27,689 nt of DNA, from the IMG/VR virus record IMGVR_UViG_3300028802_000243, positions 1 through 27,689 of that record. One strand, written 5' to 3'. The notes below the pieces were generated by a model. That model had not been told where the DNA came from and searched no databases. It saw only the letters and a list, made by a program, of their open reading frames with translations. Below, in pieces: positions 18,498 to 27,564 of the stretch (position 1 is the first letter of the stretch; each line of letters opens with the position of its first letter). The position numbers and the translations under genes were made by a program. Source of the stretch: a virus.

Positions 18498-18550
18498 GCG
18501 GAATAATTTTGAAATTACTCCGCACCCCCTGCGCATAATTTATAAATTAT
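18498..18550. repeat. Two AT-rich palindromes beside the late operon end
   Basis: The first (18498-18523) has 12-base arms, GCGGAATAATTT and AAATTACTCCGC, with one mismatch. The second (18535-18550) is a perfect palindrome, ATAATTTATAAATTAT. They share half-site sequence (AATAATTT and AAATTAYTCC) 37 bp apart. They lie 8-61 bases beyond the stop of the 1939-residue gene. They could be mRNA 3' hairpins, a protein-binding tandem site, or the att core region. Confidence 0.45.
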
Positions 18551-18558
18551 TCCCCACG

Positions 18559-21500
18559 TCAGGGCGGCACGGGTTCGGGCGCCCGACGATCCGGCGCCCT
18601 GGGTCCGGCGAAGTGGCGGGTGAAATATTCGCGGGTCTGGGGGTGGGCGATTAGGGCCAGCAGCCCGGTGCCCAGGCCCTGCAACACTTTGACCCTTGGG
18701 TTGAGCGTCATGCCCAGCCCGGTTTCAAGCATAGGTTGTACAATCATCTTGTAACTATCTTGCGCCAGCTTGCGTTCGGCGTGGTTGGTGTTGGGGGAAT
18801 TGCGGTCGCCAAAATAGGCGTTCAGGTCGTCGTAGGTTTCGGCGGCGGTGCCCAGGGTCGGCCCCAGGATTTGGGTCCAGGGCGTGGATTTATACTTGGT
18901 GCTTGTCGCGGCCTGGACCTTGCTATCCATCGTCCCCAGGCCCCCGGTGCGCGACACCACTTCCAGCCCCTTTTTAAGAAGCCCAGGCGGGTTGCGGCGC
19001 TCCCGCTCCTCGGTCTGCTCCCGCTGGGTGTCGCTGCTGAGATAGGCTTTCTTGGCCTCCACAATCGCCCAGCCGACCGCCGTCATGGGCGCCATCATCA
19101 TAAGCGGCATCATGGCATAGGCCCGTTCCTGCCAGTTCAAGCCCGACTTGGGGTTCAGGGCGGCTTCGCTCATGGCCCCCACCCGGTTCAGCACTTGCTT
19201 CTGGTGGGCATAGGCGAAGGACGCAATGCCGAAGATGGCCCCGCCGACCGGGTGGCTGGCCCACCCCGGCTTCAGGCTGCGATTGGGCCGCACCACAGTC
19301 TCGCCCACGAACTTTCCCAACGCCCGCTGGTAGTGCATGCCAAATTCGCCCTGGGTGTCCAGATCGGCTTTGGTGGGCTTGTCCAGGCTAACCAGCCATT
19401 CCGCGAAGTGCTGCACGCTGTCCTTCGGGGCGTTGGCGCCACGGCGCCCTGGGGGCTGGTTGTGGCCTGTGGTCAAGGTTTCCTTGCCGACGCCCAATTC
19501 CGCCAGCAGCCGCCGCGACAGATTGGAATAGGGCGTGTCATCGACAATATCTTTCGCCAGCCGCCGCATGAAGACCATGCCAGCCTTCACCGCCACGATG
19601 CGGTTCTTCTCGGTCAACTGCGTCAGCAGATTGAATTTGAACAACCGGCTGGTGATCTTGCGCGCGAAGCCGTTTTCATTGCCGCCTTCATCGCCTGTGC
19701 GTGCCATCAGGCCGACTTCATCATAGGCATCTCCCACCAGCCCCATGTCGGTTGCGAAATCGCGCACATACTTTGCGCCCGCCGTTTGACGCAGCAACGG
19801 GATGGTCTGGTGGATCATGTCGATATAAGCCTTCGGCCCGTCAAACAGATTGCCGGTCCTCACGCTGATAGCCATAGGCTCCGTCAAATTGATGATGGTG
19901 GACAGCGGCAAGAAGGCCAGCGCCTGGACGGTGCGCGCGATACTGAGCGGCAGCCGCATTTTGCCGGTCGCACCTTTGGGCGCACCGAAGGCGCCCGTCA
20001 TCTGCCGGATAATATGCGTCACCTGTGGGATCAACGGGCCGTTGCCTTCATCACGCAGCCGCTGCTTGTAGTCTTCCCATTTGCCTTCAGGGTGATCATA
20101 CCACGCCTTGGCATCCTGGCCCTTGGGGACCGGCGTTGTCTTGTCCCGCTTACCCAAGCGGCGCGACCATTCCGCCAGCCGCACCGCGCGGTTGAGATAG
20201 GCAGGAAGAACATCAGCCGGACTGCGCAAGAAGAAGTCGCCCATGATGGCGTCGGCATCCGGCCCCAGGCTGCGGCTGTGGTTGAAGGGGTCCGCATCGC
20301 CCAATCCCTTGGTCAATGCCGAACCTTCGCCCATGCCCCAATCTTCGGTCTGTAGCCGCTCAAGCCAATCTTGCGCAGCGACAACAGCTTCGTTGTGGCT
20401 CAACCCGCGCGAACCGTCTTGCTTGCGCGCCATGTACGCCTTGGTCGCCGCCGCCAGAAAACCTTTTTCGTCGTGCAGCGCCCGGTGGCGGTCCACAATG
20501 CGCGGCCAATAATTCTTGATTTGGCCGACATCGACACCGGCAGCCTTCAGGTAATCATAGACTTCCTTCAGGATGGTTTGCAGTTCAATAGCGGCGTCGC
20601 CTAGTTCTGTGCCGCGCACGATGTTCCTGGGGTTCTGCACCAGGGCGCCGATTTGGCGCAAATTCTCGCGCATCTTCTTGCGCCGCATGGTGCTGAACTT
20701 GTCCAACGCCTTGCCGACGCGCGCCGTCCATTGATCGGTCTTTTCCTCAAAGGCCGCGTGATAGCCCTGATCCTTGGCGCCATCGGCGCCGCCGCGCGAC
20801 AGCGGGTTAAACAAATCTGCCAGATCATGCAGCGTCTGCCGACTTTTGGCGTACATGCCAATGCCGCCAAGCTGCCGCAGCCGACCGTCAAGGGAATACT
20901 GATAGATGCCCCAGATGGTCCGCATCTTGCGGGTGGCGTCCCAGCCCTTCTGGAAAAAGGTTTCACCCGGCGCCCGCCGTGAACCGAAACGCTCAAAGCT
21001 GTCGGCCAGATCATCAACAAAATTTGCCGCTGAATTTTTCAGCCAGTTGTAGAGCCGCTTCAGGTCACCGCCCAGCATCTTCCAGATTTTCGGGTCCATG
21101 ATCGGATTGGAGTACATGGTGTTTCGGATGTCGGCCATGCTATCGACTTTTTCTTCGACACCGGGTTCGTCCTTGCCAGCTTCCTTGGCGGCTTTGACAT
21201 CATCGGCGGCTTCGGCTTTTTCTGCGGCCTTCGCGCGCTCATCGGCCTTGGGTGCTTCGTGAGGCTGGCGCGTATCGCCAGGAGTGGTTTTCCCGCTGCC
21301 AGCCTCACGCGCACCTTCCGCCGCTTTGGTCGGCGGGGGTTCTGTCTTGGTTTCCGTCTTCTTTGGGTCCGGCTTCGTCGCCTCCGGTTTAGGGCTTTCA
21401 GGCGCCGCCCGCCCACGCTCTCGCACGGTCAGGCCCTGGCCGGATGGGTGGTTCTCGACCTCAAAGAATTGATCCGGCGAGCCAGTGGGGTTGCGTTCGT

Positions 21501-24378
21501 TTTTCTGGCCCTTCCTGATGATCCACAGCGCGGCTTGCTTGTTGTCCATGAATTTGATGGGACCGCCTTTGTCCGACAGGACATACTTACGGCTGTCGAT
21601 GTCAAAGCGTCCGTCCTTGTCCTGGGCCTTGGGCGTGTTGGTGGCGTTTTCATCGCCCACCTTGTAGTCGCGCCCGCGCGAGTGCTGCTTGGCTTGCTGG
21701 CCGGACTGCTGGCGCTGACCGCCACCTGACTGTTGGCGCTGCTGATCGCGCTGGCGCTGTTCACGTTCGCGCCGACGCTGTTCTTCCTGCGCCCGCCGCC
21801 TTGCCTCAATCTCCGCATCTTCGCGCGCATAACGGGCTTCTCTTTCCGCCTTATCCTTGGCATGTTTTGCCGCCCGTTCTTTAGCCTCCCTATCGAAGCG
21901 GTCAAAATCTTCGCGCATTTTGCGCATGATTTCATCCATCTCGGCGCTGTGCTTTTTCCTGTCTTCGTCGCTTCTGCGCTGGTGTTCTTCGTCACGCGCC
22001 TTGCGTTCCGCGCGTTCAGCGTCCCTCTTTTCCTTTGCGGCTTTTTCAGCTTTGACGGCTTCTGCCGCTTGGCGCGCACGTTCGGCTGCGGCCTCCCGGT
22101 GGACCCGTTCCGCTTCGGCAGCGTCCCTGGCCTTCCTGGCGTCGGCGTCTTCCTTGGCCTTGGCTTGCTTGGCGCGTTCTTCCGCAATCTTGCGCCGGAC
22201 CTCTGTCGCAGCGGCTTCGTCACGCTTGGCTTTCTCATCGGCGGCTTTGGTGTCAGCCTCCCGTTTGGCGCGGGCTTCCTGTGCCGCGCGAGTGTCGCGC
22301 GCTGCCTGGGCCTTGGCTTGCTCTTGTGCGGAACGCGCCGCCCTTTCGTTGACACGGCGCTGTTCCGCCGTCTTCGCTTCGTCGTCCTTCACCTTCTTTT
22401 CGTGGGCTGCCTGTTCGGCTTCGCGGCGGGCGCGTTCGTCCTGGCGGCTGCCGGTGCGCCTTTGTTCGCCGGGGGTTTCGACATCAGGGCTATCATCTTC
22501 GCCCATGTCGTCGTGGCGTTCCTGGCGGCGGGTGCGCTGGCGTTCCTCAAAGTCCCGCATGATTTGTTCGGCGGTACTCATGCGCGGGCCTGGGTGTTCA
22601 CCGGGCGGCTGTTCGGGGAAGGGCGACCGGCCTTCACCCTGGCCGGGGAAATCCACATTGTCGTCAGCGGCGGTGTCGGCGCGATAGGTCTGCTTTGGCT
22701 TGCGCGTCACGCCTTCATCCGGCATACGCGGATTTTCCGGCTCGCCGGGGATTGTCTCGCCCTTTTCATTGACATGAACCGGCCCTTTGCGGCGGCGCTC
22801 CAAGTCCGCTTCCATGCGGGTGTTGTCGCTGTAGCTGCGCTTCTTCAGGTCGTTGGCGTCCACCGGATAGGGCTTGGCGCCTTCCAGCGGTTTGCCGGTC
22901 CTGGGGTCGATGCGCTGCACCGTCACAATCTCGCGCAAAGTGCCGTCCACATCGTTCACGCGGCGCTTGATTTCCTGCACCGGATGTTCGCCGTGCATTG
23001 TGACTTCAACCGGCTCCGGTCCCTGCGGCATGCCAGCCGGTTGGGTGTCAGCGCTGTTAGGCGTGACGCGCGCCCGCTGGGCATCGGCTTGGTTAAACAC
23101 ATGCTGGGCTTCGCGCTGGCCCGCCAGATCATCGCGGGTACGCGGCGCCATGTCGTCGCCGCCAAAAAAGCGGTCCTTCATCGGGTCGGCTGCTTCGCCA
23201 CCAAAGCCAGGATCATAGTCAGGCGGTGCGTCGTCTGCCTTCTCATAATTCGGCTTTGGCCTGTCGGTGCCCGCTGCCCGCGCCCGCTCCCGATGGCGGA
23301 TGTCTTGTTCGCTGGGCGTGATGGGATGTTCCGGCAGCGGCACAGCACCCGGTTCGCCTTCCGGCGCCGCACCCTTGCCGCGCGACAGGGTGTTGAACAT
23401 ATCGGTCATCTGTTCCGGCGTGACGTTGTTGGGGTCGGTGATGCCGTGTTCCGCCATGAACGCCTTGAAGGCGTCAATTTCTTCAGGCTCCGGTGGCGCC
23501 TTGTTGCCGCCACGGAAACTGCCAAACATATTCAGCACGCCGCGCAGCCCTTCCACGCCGCCATGAAGCGTGCCGCCCATCGCAAAGCCCAGCAGCGGCG
23601 CCAGGGCAAGTTCTTCTGCGGAGAACTTTTCCTGCATCCCGCTACCGACTTTCAGGGCCTGTTCGGCAGGATTGAACGCAGTGCCCACTACGGCTTGATT
23701 TCCGCCCGCCGCCAAAGTCCCACGCACTGGCGCGGACGTTGCGACGCGCTGGACAACCTTGGGCACAACCCGTTCCGCGATTTGCGGCACCGCAGACTGG
23801 ACAATCTTAGGAAGTATCTTGTTGCCAACCCACCCCAGCGCACGCCCCGCCCCGTGGATTTTATCAACCATCACAGATGGGTTGGTCAGCACATTGGTAA
23901 AATCGCCGCCGACTTGACCCAGCAACGCAGCCGGACCTTCGCCGGATGCGACGCCAGCCCAAAAGCCGTTGCGGTTCCAAGCTGGCACGGCTTCATCTTG
24001 TGCAGCCACTTGCGCGTCGTAGGCCGCGCGGTTGGCTTCATAGCGTGCGGCGGCTTCAGGCTGACCCTGTGCCCGCAGTGTGCGCAGCATGGTGTTTTCT
24101 TGATTGCGCAACACCGCTTGATTGGTGCCGCCGAAGGCGGCTTGGCGAAAGTTCAGCGCCGTGCGGCCCAGCAGCGACGGCACCGGCTCCGGGCGGGCAG
24201 TGACTTCCTCGGTCGGCAACGCCATGCCTTCGGGCGCGGCGACAGGATTGAAGCCAGGGGGCGGCGGCGGATCGGCGTCGTCGTCATCCATTACCGGCTG
24301 CGGGGCCTTGATCGGCGCGAACCCAGGCGGGGGCGGCGGGTCTTCGTCGTCGTCCATATTGTAGGCGGGCATAACCAT
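18559..24378 (-). CDS. Giant virion protein, putative ejection protein (1939 aa)
   Basis: The last gene of the leftward late run. N-terminus: an acidic Pro-rich unit, DDDEDPPPPPGFAPI, is followed by a near copy, DDDDADPPPPPGFNPV (about 9-47). Residues 60-300 are a folded-looking, helix-rich segment. About 600-895 is a highly charged, Ala/Glu/Lys/Arg-rich helical region resembling TolA or internal-virion coiled coils, and about 990-1075 is a second low-complexity stretch. The C-terminal 850 residues (from about 1080) look globular, with hydrophobic helices (LPLSIARTVQALAFLPLSTI, and MMPLMMMAPMTAVGW near 1756). The size and position suit an internal or ejected virion protein. No transglycosylase or polymerase motif is evident. 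GGGAGG lies 6 nt before ATG 24378. Confidence 0.78.
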   Translation of the reverse strand: MVMPAYNMDDDEDPPPPPGFAPIKAPQPVMDDDDADPPPPPGFNPVAAPEGMALPTEEVTARPEPVPSLLGRTALNFRQAAFGGTNQAVLRNQENTMLRTLRAQGQPEAAARYEANRAAYDAQVAAQDEAVPAWNRNGFWAGVASGEGPAALLGQVGGDFTNVLTNPSVMVDKIHGAGRALGWVGNKILPKIVQSAVPQIAERVVPKVVQRVATSAPVRGTLAAGGNQAVVGTAFNPAEQALKVGSGMQEKFSAEELALAPLLGFAMGGTLHGGVEGLRGVLNMFGSFRGGNKAPPEPEEIDAFKAFMAEHGITDPNNVTPEQMTDMFNTLSRGKGAAPEGEPGAVPLPEHPITPSEQDIRHRERARAAGTDRPKPNYEKADDAPPDYDPGFGGEAADPMKDRFFGGDDMAPRTRDDLAGQREAQHVFNQADAQRARVTPNSADTQPAGMPQGPEPVEVTMHGEHPVQEIKRRVNDVDGTLREIVTVQRIDPRTGKPLEGAKPYPVDANDLKKRSYSDNTRMEADLERRRKGPVHVNEKGETIPGEPENPRMPDEGVTRKPKQTYRADTAADDNVDFPGQGEGRSPFPEQPPGEHPGPRMSTAEQIMRDFEERQRTRRQERHDDMGEDDSPDVETPGEQRRTGSRQDERARREAEQAAHEKKVKDDEAKTAEQRRVNERAARSAQEQAKAQAARDTRAAQEARAKREADTKAADEKAKRDEAAATEVRRKIAEERAKQAKAKEDADARKARDAAEAERVHREAAAERARQAAEAVKAEKAAKEKRDAERAERKARDEEHQRRSDEDRKKHSAEMDEIMRKMREDFDRFDREAKERAAKHAKDKAEREARYAREDAEIEARRRAQEEQRRREREQRQRDQQRQQSGGGQRQQSGQQAKQHSRGRDYKVGDENATNTPKAQDKDGRFDIDSRKYVLSDKGGPIKFMDNKQAALWIIRKGQKNERNPTGSPDQFFEVENHPSGQGLTVRERGRAAPESPKPEATKPDPKKTETKTEPPPTKAAEGAREAGSGKTTPGDTRQPHEAPKADERAKAAEKAEAADDVKAAKEAGKDEPGVEEKVDSMADIRNTMYSNPIMDPKIWKMLGGDLKRLYNWLKNSAANFVDDLADSFERFGSRRAPGETFFQKGWDATRKMRTIWGIYQYSLDGRLRQLGGIGMYAKSRQTLHDLADLFNPLSRGGADGAKDQGYHAAFEEKTDQWTARVGKALDKFSTMRRKKMRENLRQIGALVQNPRNIVRGTELGDAAIELQTILKEVYDYLKAAGVDVGQIKNYWPRIVDRHRALHDEKGFLAAATKAYMARKQDGSRGLSHNEAVVAAQDWLERLQTEDWGMGEGSALTKGLGDADPFNHSRSLGPDADAIMGDFFLRSPADVLPAYLNRAVRLAEWSRRLGKRDKTTPVPKGQDAKAWYDHPEGKWEDYKQRLRDEGNGPLIPQVTHIIRQMTGAFGAPKGATGKMRLPLSIARTVQALAFLPLSTIINLTEPMAISVRTGNLFDGPKAYIDMIHQTIPLLRQTAGAKYVRDFATDMGLVGDAYDEVGLMARTGDEGGNENGFARKITSRLFKFNLLTQLTEKNRIVAVKAGMVFMRRLAKDIVDDTPYSNLSRRLLAELGVGKETLTTGHNQPPGRRGANAPKDSVQHFAEWLVSLDKPTKADLDTQGEFGMHYQRALGKFVGETVVRPNRSLKPGWASHPVGGAIFGIASFAYAHQKQVLNRVGAMSEAALNPKSGLNWQERAYAMMPLMMMAPMTAVGWAIVEAKKAYLSSDTQREQTEERERRNPPGLLKKGLEVVSRTGGLGTMDSKVQAATSTKYKSTPWTQILGPTLGTAAETYDDLNAYFGDRNSPNTNHAERKLAQDSYKMIVQPMLETGLGMTLNPRVKVLQGLGTGLLALIAHPQTREYFTRHFAGPRAPDRRAPEPVPP

Positions 24379-24767
24379 TAGCGGCCTCCCATCAAGCGTT
24401 CGGTGTCTTGATCCATGACCAAGTGCGTCAGCATTTCACCAAGTTCGGACGACATGGGACTGGCAGCGCGGGCAAACTGTTTGCCGTTGGCCGCTTCCCA
24501 ATTCAATGCACGCTGGCGTGCAGCCATCGGGTCGATCACCCTGCCGTCCCAGAATGTGGGATGGTTGAAATAGCCGCCGCCTGGGGCGTCACTGATGGCG
24601 CCCATGAAAGACGTGATGCCGCCATCGGGGTTGCGCTGATAGGTGTTGTCGGCAATGCGGTCACGGCTGTACTGCAAGCCGGTGCGCTGGCCCTCGGTCA
24701 GCAGATCGGCCACCGTCAGCGGCGGGGGTGGTTGGGCAAACAAGGACGACAGGCCGACTGGCATCAT
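24378..24767 (-). CDS. Virion-associated hypothetical protein (129 aa)
   Basis: A small polar protein with a Pro-rich start (SLLFAQPPPPLTVADLL-like segment near residue 8) and Trp/Tyr/Gly-rich middle (ISDAPGGGYFNHPTFWDGRV), then a helical C-terminus (ASPMSSELGEMLTHLVMDQD). No family is recognised. It overlaps the previous gene's stop (ATGA at 24764-24767) and its TAA shares bases with the giant gene's ATG (TAATG). Coupling to the giant protein suggests a chaperone, adaptor or minor structural role. Confidence 0.6.
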   Translation of the reverse strand: MMPVGLSSLFAQPPPPLTVADLLTEGQRTGLQYSRDRIADNTYQRNPDGGITSFMGAISDAPGGGYFNHPTFWDGRVIDPMAARQRALNWEAANGKQFARAASPMSSELGEMLTHLVMDQDTERLMGGR

Positions 24768-26092
24768 TGCACCTGATGTCGCTGGGCATCGACCCAGATT
24801 TTCTTGTTCGTGTTCTTGTCGCGCACCATATAAATTTCTTTGCCCTGCGCGTTGGTTGTCGATCCCAGGATTTCGCTCCGGTCAAAGGCCAGCGGCTTCG
24901 GCTGTGCCGGGGTCTGCTGCGGTGCCCCGTTGGGCTGGGGTGGCGGCGTCTTGTTACCGGCGTCCAGCACCACTTTCGCCGGGGTGCCATATTGCAATTC
25001 ATCGGGCTTGGACCCCCACCACCCGCTGTCTTTGTGCATCCCGGTGACGTTATCCATCCCCGCCACACGCTTGAACTCATCCGCCGCTTCGCGCGCCGTG
25101 CGGTTGTTTTGCAGCATCTTGCTGGCAGCACTTTCCGCATCCGCCCATGTGGCACGGTCAAACATCGCGCGGAACCGGGGGTTCACGCTTTCAGAAGTCG
25201 TGCCCTTGTTGTCGATGGCGCCTTCAACATCGCGCAAAGCAACAAACAAAATGTCATCCAGCTTCTTTTGATCGACAAGAACAGGCTGCCCCTTGGACTT
25301 CGGCGGCGAACCGGCTGGCGGCGTGTCGAAGACAATATCGCGGATGCGGGGGTCTTGGTTGCCACCAGCATATTTGTTCACGGCTTCGCCGCGCGCCGTG
25401 GTTTCGGTCGGCATCCCGGTCAGCGGTTTGTCGCCAAACGCTTTCGCTGATCTTGAGCCAGGAGTGTTGTAGTGGGTTTCGCCCGCGTTGACGTTCGTTC
25501 CTTTTTCAATGATTTGGTCGATGGCGCTTCTCGCGTTGATCCCCGCCACATTGGCGGCACTGGACTTATTGATGTTGGCAACGCTGTCAGTCGCCGCCCT
25601 CTCATAGCCATACACATCCTTGGCAGCGGCGGCGCTGGGCGCAAAGTCTTTCGGCACAGGCTTGCCCTGCGTGACCATCGACTGGCGCATTTCGTCGTCG
25701 GTGCCCTGGGCATAGATGCTGCCTTGCTGGACGTTCAGCGCATCGGCAATATCTTTGGCGGTCATGCCCGACTGCATTATTGCTGACTGGATCGCTGACG
25801 TGCGGGCCAAATGTACAAGAGCGCTTTCCGGCAAATTGGTTTTCGGGTCAATTTGGCGCCCGAAAGTCGCCAGCAATTCCGGCGTCAACTTCGCCCGCGC
25901 GGCGGTACGCATTGCCTGATCAGATGCTTCAGCGTTTGCCTTCGCCGCCTGGGCTTCATTTTCCAAAGCGCCGGACCCGTAATAGTCGCGCATCATGCGC
26001 GTCTTCGGGTCACCGGCAAAAATCGTGGCGAGGTTGCCAGCGCTTTCGCCCATCCATTCATTGTCGAAGTGCATATTGGGGCCAGTGGGCAT
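24764..26092 (-). CDS. Virion-associated protein (442 aa)
   Basis: Helical, Ala- and Asp-rich protein with segments such as ENEAQAAKANAEASDQAMRT, AIQSAIMQSGMTAKDIADAL and DSVANINKSSAANVAGINAR. The last 100 residues are Pro- and Gln-rich (NGAPQQTPAQPKPLAF). No lytic or catalytic motif is seen. The helical repeat character and the neighbours suggest an internal or ejection protein. The ATG at 26092 has GAGG 8 nt upstream. It could also be a scaffolding-type protein; function by position only. Confidence 0.65.
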   Translation of the reverse strand: MPTGPNMHFDNEWMGESAGNLATIFAGDPKTRMMRDYYGSGALENEAQAAKANAEASDQAMRTAARAKLTPELLATFGRQIDPKTNLPESALVHLARTSAIQSAIMQSGMTAKDIADALNVQQGSIYAQGTDDEMRQSMVTQGKPVPKDFAPSAAAAKDVYGYERAATDSVANINKSSAANVAGINARSAIDQIIEKGTNVNAGETHYNTPGSRSAKAFGDKPLTGMPTETTARGEAVNKYAGGNQDPRIRDIVFDTPPAGSPPKSKGQPVLVDQKKLDDILFVALRDVEGAIDNKGTTSESVNPRFRAMFDRATWADAESAASKMLQNNRTAREAADEFKRVAGMDNVTGMHKDSGWWGSKPDELQYGTPAKVVLDAGNKTPPPQPNGAPQQTPAQPKPLAFDRSEILGSTTNAQGKEIYMVRDKNTNKKIWVDAQRHQVQ

Positions 26093-26101
26093 GGTGCTAC
26101 C

Positions 26102-26887
26102 TCATCGTCCTGCGAACGGGCTGACATAACCAGCGGGAAGCGGCGGTCCCATGTTCGGATTGGGCGCATAATAGCCGCCGTTCAACCAGCCGGGGACACC
26201 CTGGCCTGAGAGCCAGGACGTGGCATCAGTCGGCACGCCAGCCGCGCTGGTGCCCAAGCCGCCGCCGCTGGCCTGTACCATCGCCCCCATCTTGATCCAG
26301 TCGCCAATCGCCTGATAGGTCGCGCCCGCGTTCTGTTCGTTGGCTGCCAGCTTGCCAGGAAGAAGGGCTTGCTGGGCGCCTTCCGCGCGCTGCGACCCCT
26401 GGGCGATGCGCGACACCATGCCAATCTTGTTGGCGTTGTTGGCGGCGAGAATGTTGCCCAGCATGGTGGCATCGCCAAAAGCATCCAGCTTGCCCTTGGC
26501 GTCGGCCATTGCCAGCGCCCTGCTGCGTTCCGCGTTGCCGGTGACGGCATTGCGCCGTGCCACAACGCTGTTGCTGGTGTCGCCATAGTCAGCCGGTAGC
26601 GCATGGTTGAAATCGTGCGCCAGCATCGGGGAACGATACAAATTCTGCCGGTCAAGGACAGCGTTCTGCAATCGCGCATCTGTTTCAGGGCGCGTGTAGA
26701 GATTGAGCGTGTCGGCAAAATTGCCCGCGTTTTCTTTCTCATACCCTGTCTGGGTGGCGCGTTCTCTTTTAAAGCTTTCGTCCGTGTACTTAACATCCCG
26801 CTCGTTGGATTTGTTCACGCGCGACGCGCCATAGTTGGAGAACAACGAACCCGTTGCCGCCAATGCCATTGAAATGGGGTCAGCCAT
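26102..26887 (-). CDS. Virion-associated protein (261 aa)
   Basis: The N-terminus has a short hydrophobic stretch (MADPISMALAATGSLFSNYGA), and the centre is long helical and Ala/Asn-rich (RNAVTGNAERSRALAMADAK, ANNANKIGMVSRIAQGSQ). The C-terminus is Gly/Pro-rich (GVPGWLNGGYYAPNPN). This resembles internal virion proteins in short-tailed phages. The ATG at 26887 overlaps the preceding TAA, with GGGGGA upstream. No enzymatic motif is visible. Confidence 0.65.
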   Translation of the reverse strand: MADPISMALAATGSLFSNYGASRVNKSNERDVKYTDESFKRERATQTGYEKENAGNFADTLNLYTRPETDARLQNAVLDRQNLYRSPMLAHDFNHALPADYGDTSNSVVARRNAVTGNAERSRALAMADAKGKLDAFGDATMLGNILAANNANKIGMVSRIAQGSQRAEGAQQALLPGKLAANEQNAGATYQAIGDWIKMGAMVQASGGGLGTSAAGVPTDATSWLSGQGVPGWLNGGYYAPNPNMGPPLPAGYVSPFAGR

Positions 26888-27564
26888 TATTTCCCCCGCA
26901 CATAGCTTGTTGAAGCCGCAGGGCTGTAAGTCCGCACGCCACTGCTGCTTGGGCGATACCCGTCAGGGTCGCTTTCCGACGCAATCTTGTTCTGCGCCGC
27001 GACTGCGGAAATGTTTTGGAACATTTGCCCCAGCGGCGAGAAGGTGGGCTTGGGCACCGCCATAGATTTTGAGTTTGACAGCGCAACACTATTGGCCGCG
27101 TCTGCGTCATAGGTGCCATACAACTGGCCTATCGCATCCTGCTTGTTGCCCTGGATCACGGTACGCGCTTGATTGGCGTAATCCTTCCCGGCGCCTTCGA
27201 TGCCAGCCACATTCACGGCGTTCTGCCGGTCAAGCTTGCCGTACTGATCCCCCGCCGTGGTGGACGCGAGATTGCCTTTGCGCGCCAGCGAAAACAGGAT
27301 GTTGCTCTTGGCGTCGTCATACTGATCGCGCAACTGCGGCATGTTGTAGTCGGTGTAATCCTGTTGCAGCTTCCTGAAGTAGCTGTCATCAAAACCGCCG
27401 AAGCTGGTGTTGATGTCAGCCATGCCCTGCCGCAGCGCTACGGCCCTGCGGTCGGTGTCGGTGCGCAGATCATTGGCTTGCCCTTGGGCTGCCCGTTCAG
27501 CGGTGCGCGAAGCGCCGCCGCTGTTGCCGCCGAAAATACTTGAGAAAAAACTCCCGATGCTCAT
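26887..27564 (-). CDS. Virion-associated protein (225 aa)
   Basis: The N-terminus is MSIGSFFSSIFGGNSGG, a flexible Gly/Ser patch, followed by a helical region rich in Asp, Gln and Arg (AERAAQGQANDLRTDTDRRA), FRKLQQDYTDYNMPQLRDQY, and later AGKDYANQARTVIQGNKQDA. The C-terminus is Ser/Thr/Tyr-rich and low complexity. It looks structural; no known domain is found. The ATG at 27564 follows AAGGAG and shares bases with the upstream TAA. Similar protein order occurs in short-tailed phages, as recalled. Confidence 0.65.
   Translation of the reverse strand: MSIGSFFSSIFGGNSGGASRTAERAAQGQANDLRTDTDRRAVALRQGMADINTSFGGFDDSYFRKLQQDYTDYNMPQLRDQYDDAKSNILFSLARKGNLASTTAGDQYGKLDRQNAVNVAGIEGAGKDYANQARTVIQGNKQDAIGQLYGTYDADAANSVALSNSKSMAVPKPTFSPLGQMFQNISAVAAQNKIASESDPDGYRPSSSGVRTYSPAASTSYVRGK

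Larger units (their letters stand above)
18117..18558. other. Non-coding region downstream of integrase, attP candidate
   Basis: In 442 bases I see no credible gene; a 73-residue frame at 18120-18341 has no coding character. The region contains TGGGC-type repeats (18119-18406), the palindrome at 18240-18251, a strong terminator (18412-18452), a perfect hairpin (18473-18491) and two AT-rich palindromes (18498-18523 and 18535-18550). No tRNA-like sequence is visible that would identify the core site. Confidence 0.55.

Noticed and set aside
18736-20355. 539-residue plus-strand open frame
   Set aside because: Antisense shadow of the C-terminal half of the giant gene; rich in His/Arg/Gln without any domain, and no ribosome site.
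21733-24381. 882-residue plus-strand open frame opposite the giant virion gene
   Set aside because: It is the antisense of the GC-rich, low-complexity helical region; composition (Phe/Leu/Arg-rich runs) is atypical and the minus strand has a good ribosome site and coupled neighbours.
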